Part shown: piece after piece, positions 15,160 to 16,598 of the stretch | How the letters are laid out: each line of letters opens with the position of its first letter | Position numbering within the stretch: position 1 is the stretch's first letter | NCBI GenBank assembly: GCA_905210055.1 | Contig: CAJLVH010000027.1 | Location: 1-16,598, forward strand | DNA length: 16,598 bases | Reading direction: 5' to 3' | DNA from: an uncultured Enorma sp. | Lineage (GTDB): Bacteria > Actinomycetota > Coriobacteriia > Coriobacteriales > Coriobacteriaceae | Program-made: the position numbers and the translations under genes | Notes under the pieces: model-generated | Databases searched by the model: none | Seen by the model: only the letters and a program-made list of their open reading frames with translations | What the model was told of the DNA's origin: nothing

Positions 15160-15432
15160 TCTTGGGACAAGAGTGTATTGTCCGCACCTCAAGCGACCGT
15201 CAGGCGTACGCAAGCGTTCTAGCTGGTTCAGGTCAAGGGACTGTCAAGGGAAGATGCTGGCCTAACGCGCTTCTCCCGTAAACGGCAGTTCTCTGGTGGT
15301 GAACGGCAGAACTATCAAGGAGAGGTAAGTTTGGCAGGTTTTCTCATGCTGAAACAGGGTGACTATAGCCTGTAGCAAAGACTCGAGGCTCGAGATCTTC
15401 GTCCCGCAACATGATCATTTCGCTATTGCGCG
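15160..15432. promoter_or_regulatory. Intergenic region upstream of the T7SS operon, probable promoter region
   Basis: No convincing gene is visible between the kinase start and the metQ terminator. On the minus strand TTGACA (15242-15247) and TTGACC (11 bp further on) lie within CCCTTGAC direct repeats, but no good -10 box sits at the normal distance. TACACT (15172-15177) could be a -10 just before the kinase start, with a poor -35. Two abutting CTCGAG palindromes lie at 15382-15394. This gap must hold the promoter of the secretion operon, because the metQ terminator lies just upstream. The exact site cannot be decided by eye. Confidence 0.4.
15278..15309. repeat. 11-bp direct repeats GTRAACGGCAG spaced 21 bp
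   Basis: GTAAACGGCAG at 15278-15288 and GTGAACGGCAG at 15299-15309 (plus strand) are 21 bp apart, two helical turns, so a protein could bind both on one face of the DNA. CAGTTCT and CAGAACT next to the repeats also form a short inverted pair. They could be an operator for the secretion operon or transposase-binding repeats of a relic element. Confidence 0.5.
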
Positions 15433-15478
15433 AAAAGCTTCAATAAGAGCGATAAAGAGGGCTCTTATTGAAGCTTTT
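15433..15478 (-). terminator. Rho-independent terminator after metQ (bidirectional potential)
   Basis: A perfect 18-bp stem (AAAAGCTTCAATAAGAGC with its complement) and a 10-base loop, lying 79 bp past the metQ stop. A T run follows on the minus strand (four T) and a longer one on the plus strand (TTTTTCTACTTTTT), so it can work in both directions. It separates the methionine importer operon from the secretion operon. Confidence 0.85.
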
Positions 15479-15557
15479 TCTACTTTTTGCTCAATTGGCT
15501 ATGGACACGAGGCGAGCTGGGCAGGATGAGTCAAATGAACCCGGCCCCAATGACTCA

Positions 15558-16427
15558 TTAGAATGCGGGCTGGGCGGCGCCGCCGAAGGTCTCCTCGAGA
15601 TAGGCCTTGAAGTCCTCCGTCTGAAGCACGCCCACGAGCGCGAGGATGCGCTCGTCCTCCGCGAGCTCCGGCGTCGTCACGATGACGTTCGCATATTCAT
15701 CACGGATGACCTCGGACTCAGCGTCCTCCTGCGCCACGGCGTCCGCGAGCTCAAGGCCGGCGTCGATGGCGTAGTTGCCGTTGATGACCGCGAAGTCCAC
15801 GTCGCCCACGGTACGCGGCAGCGCGGCGGCCTCCTGCTCGGAGAACTCAAGCGAGAGCGGGTTCTCCACGATGTCGTTCGGCGTCGCGGTGATGCCCGCG
15901 TCCTCGGCGAGCGTGATGAGCCCCAGCTCCTGCAGAAGCAGCAGCGCGCGACCCTCGTTGGTGGGGTCGTTCGGCACGCCGAACGTCGCGCCCTCGGCCA
16001 CATTCTCGATATCCGTCGAGCGACCGGGGAACACGGCCATCGGCTCGAAGTGGATGCGGCCGGCGTTCACCAGGTCCGTGCCGTTCTCCTCGTTGTAGTT
16101 GTTGAGGTAGTTGATGTGCTGGAAGTAGTTCGCGTCGAGCGTGCCGTTCGTGGTGTCGCGGTTGGGCTGGATGTAGTCCGTGTACTCCTCGACCGTGAGC
16201 TCGATGCCCTGCTCCGCGAGCAGCGGGGCGGCATAGTCGTTCAGGATCACGGCGTGGGGGCTGGGACTCGCGCCCACGGTGAGCGTCTGGGTCTCGGCGG
16301 CGGAACCGGCAGCGGAGCCCGCAGGCTCACCGGAGCCACCGCAAGCGGTGAGCGGCGCGGCGGCCACGATCGCGGCAGCGCCGGCGAGGACGGAACGACG
16401 GGAGATGGAGTTCGAAAGCAATGACAT
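15558..16427 (-). CDS. metQ: Methionine ABC transporter substrate-binding lipoprotein MetQ
   Basis: 289 residues from the ATG at 16427, with AAGGAG six bases upstream. It binds methionine outside the membrane and delivers it to MetI/MetN. The signal peptide carries a twin-arginine motif, SRRSVLAG (9-16), and a lipobox LTAC with the lipidated Cys at 29, then a Gly/Ser/Ala linker. The mature part is a typical NLPA-family protein: the PHAVILNDYAAPLL region, the EEYTDYIQPN strand, LDANYFQHINYLNNYN, the FGVPNDPTNEGRALLLLQ ligand-region motif and VDFAVINGNYAIDAGL. Its length is normal for the family. It is the last gene of the met operon, 28 bp after metI, and is followed by a strong terminator. 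The Tat signal suggests export in folded form, which differs from the Sec route usual for MetQ in well-studied bacteria. Confidence 0.95.
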   Translation of the reverse strand: MSLLSNSISRRSVLAGAAAIVAAAPLTACGGSGEPAGSAAGSAAETQTLTVGASPSPHAVILNDYAAPLLAEQGIELTVEEYTDYIQPNRDTTNGTLDANYFQHINYLNNYNEENGTDLVNAGRIHFEPMAVFPGRSTDIENVAEGATFGVPNDPTNEGRALLLLQELGLITLAEDAGITATPNDIVENPLSLEFSEQEAAALPRTVGDVDFAVINGNYAIDAGLELADAVAQEDAESEVIRDEYANVIVTTPELAEDERILALVGVLQTEDFKAYLEETFGGAAQPAF

Positions 16428-16455
16428 GACAAGCTCCTTCGAATAGAAACCGGTA

Positions 16456-16598
16456 TTACTGAGTGGAAGACGTGCGATGGTCAATCTTGCGCGCGATGAT
16501 GTCGCACACGCTCTGGATCACCTGAACTAGCACGATGAGCAGCACGACGGTCACGATCATCATCTGATCTTGGTAGCGGTAGTAGCCGTAGCGGATGG
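16456..16598 (-). CDS. metI: Methionine ABC transporter permease MetI, C-terminal end (partial)
   Basis: The last 47 codons of a gene that enters from the right edge and stops with TAA at 16456. The visible sequence, AIRYGYYRYQ then DQMMIVTVVLLIVLVQVIQS and a basic end ARKIDHR, matches the C-terminus of MetI permeases: the final periplasmic loop, the last TM helix and a short cytoplasmic tail. It is 28 bp upstream of metQ in the same direction, the normal metNIQ order, so metN should lie just outside the window. Confidence 0.92.
   Translation of the reverse strand, partial: IRYGYYRYQDQMMIVTVVLLIVLVQVIQSVCDIIARKIDHRTSSTQ

Noticed and set aside
15331..15375. Tiny plus-strand gene (TTG start, AAGGAG eight bases upstream, 14 codons)
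   Set aside because: Too short to support as a gene on its own. It is mentioned only as part of the possible IS relic.
15468..16424. Long plus-strand open frame opposite metQ (318 codons)
   Set aside because: Antisense shadow in high-GC DNA: rich in His, Arg, Val and Gly, with no recognisable domain, and metQ on the other strand is certain.
1..16598. tRNA, rRNA, CRISPR array, riboswitch, intact insertion sequence
   Set aside because: No cloverleaf-like segment, regularly spaced repeat array or transposase gene was seen. Any methionine-responsive riboswitch would lie upstream of metN, outside the window.

Overview
The window (about 60% G+C by eye) comes from a high-GC Gram-positive bacterium, most likely an actinobacterium of class Coriobacteriia. 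This is inferred from three things: a Firmicutes-style (EssC-type) type VII secretion locus in high-GC DNA, a very long membrane-anchored surface protein with bacterial Ig-like domains, and a methionine-binding lipoprotein with a twin-arginine signal. I cannot name the genus. Every supported gene lies on the minus strand, so transcription runs right to left.

Right end (about 15,558-16,598): the tail of metI and all of metQ, part of an ABC methionine importer operon, closed by an 18-bp stem terminator at 15,433-15,478. The roughly 400-bp gap that follows holds that terminator, a pair of 11-bp direct repeats 21 bp apart, a minus-strand TTGACA, and a stretch that may be a relic of an insertion-sequence end.

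Centre (about 1,950-15,160): a tightly packed type VII secretion operon. In order of transcription it encodes a transmembrane Ser/Thr kinase with an extracellular helical domain; a small membrane protein with four copies of E(Q/A)GTT(L/F)L; a 1,915-residue Ig-like surface protein with a C-terminal anchor; a WXG100 protein; and an EssC ATPase with FHA domains. The first three genes are joined by ATGA stop/start overlaps. EssC is interrupted by a one-base frameshift near 3,130, so it reads as two overlapping frames.

Left end (1-1,941): a probable effector cassette. It has a DUF4176-like protein, a WXG100-like partner in which W-x-G has become F-E-G, and a large helical effector-like protein that runs off the left edge with its C-terminal domain unseen.

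How the parts may work together: EssC drives export of the WXG100 protein and the effector. The kinase could phosphorylate the repeated GTTLL motifs (and itself), and the canonical FHA domain of EssC could read them, giving phosphorylation-dependent assembly or gating. No recognisable EsaA, EssA or EsaB is present. The kinase has the layout of EssB but with an intact catalytic site, and the Ig-like giant sits where another membrane or surface component might be expected. The circuit is inference. The motifs it rests on are visible in the sequence.
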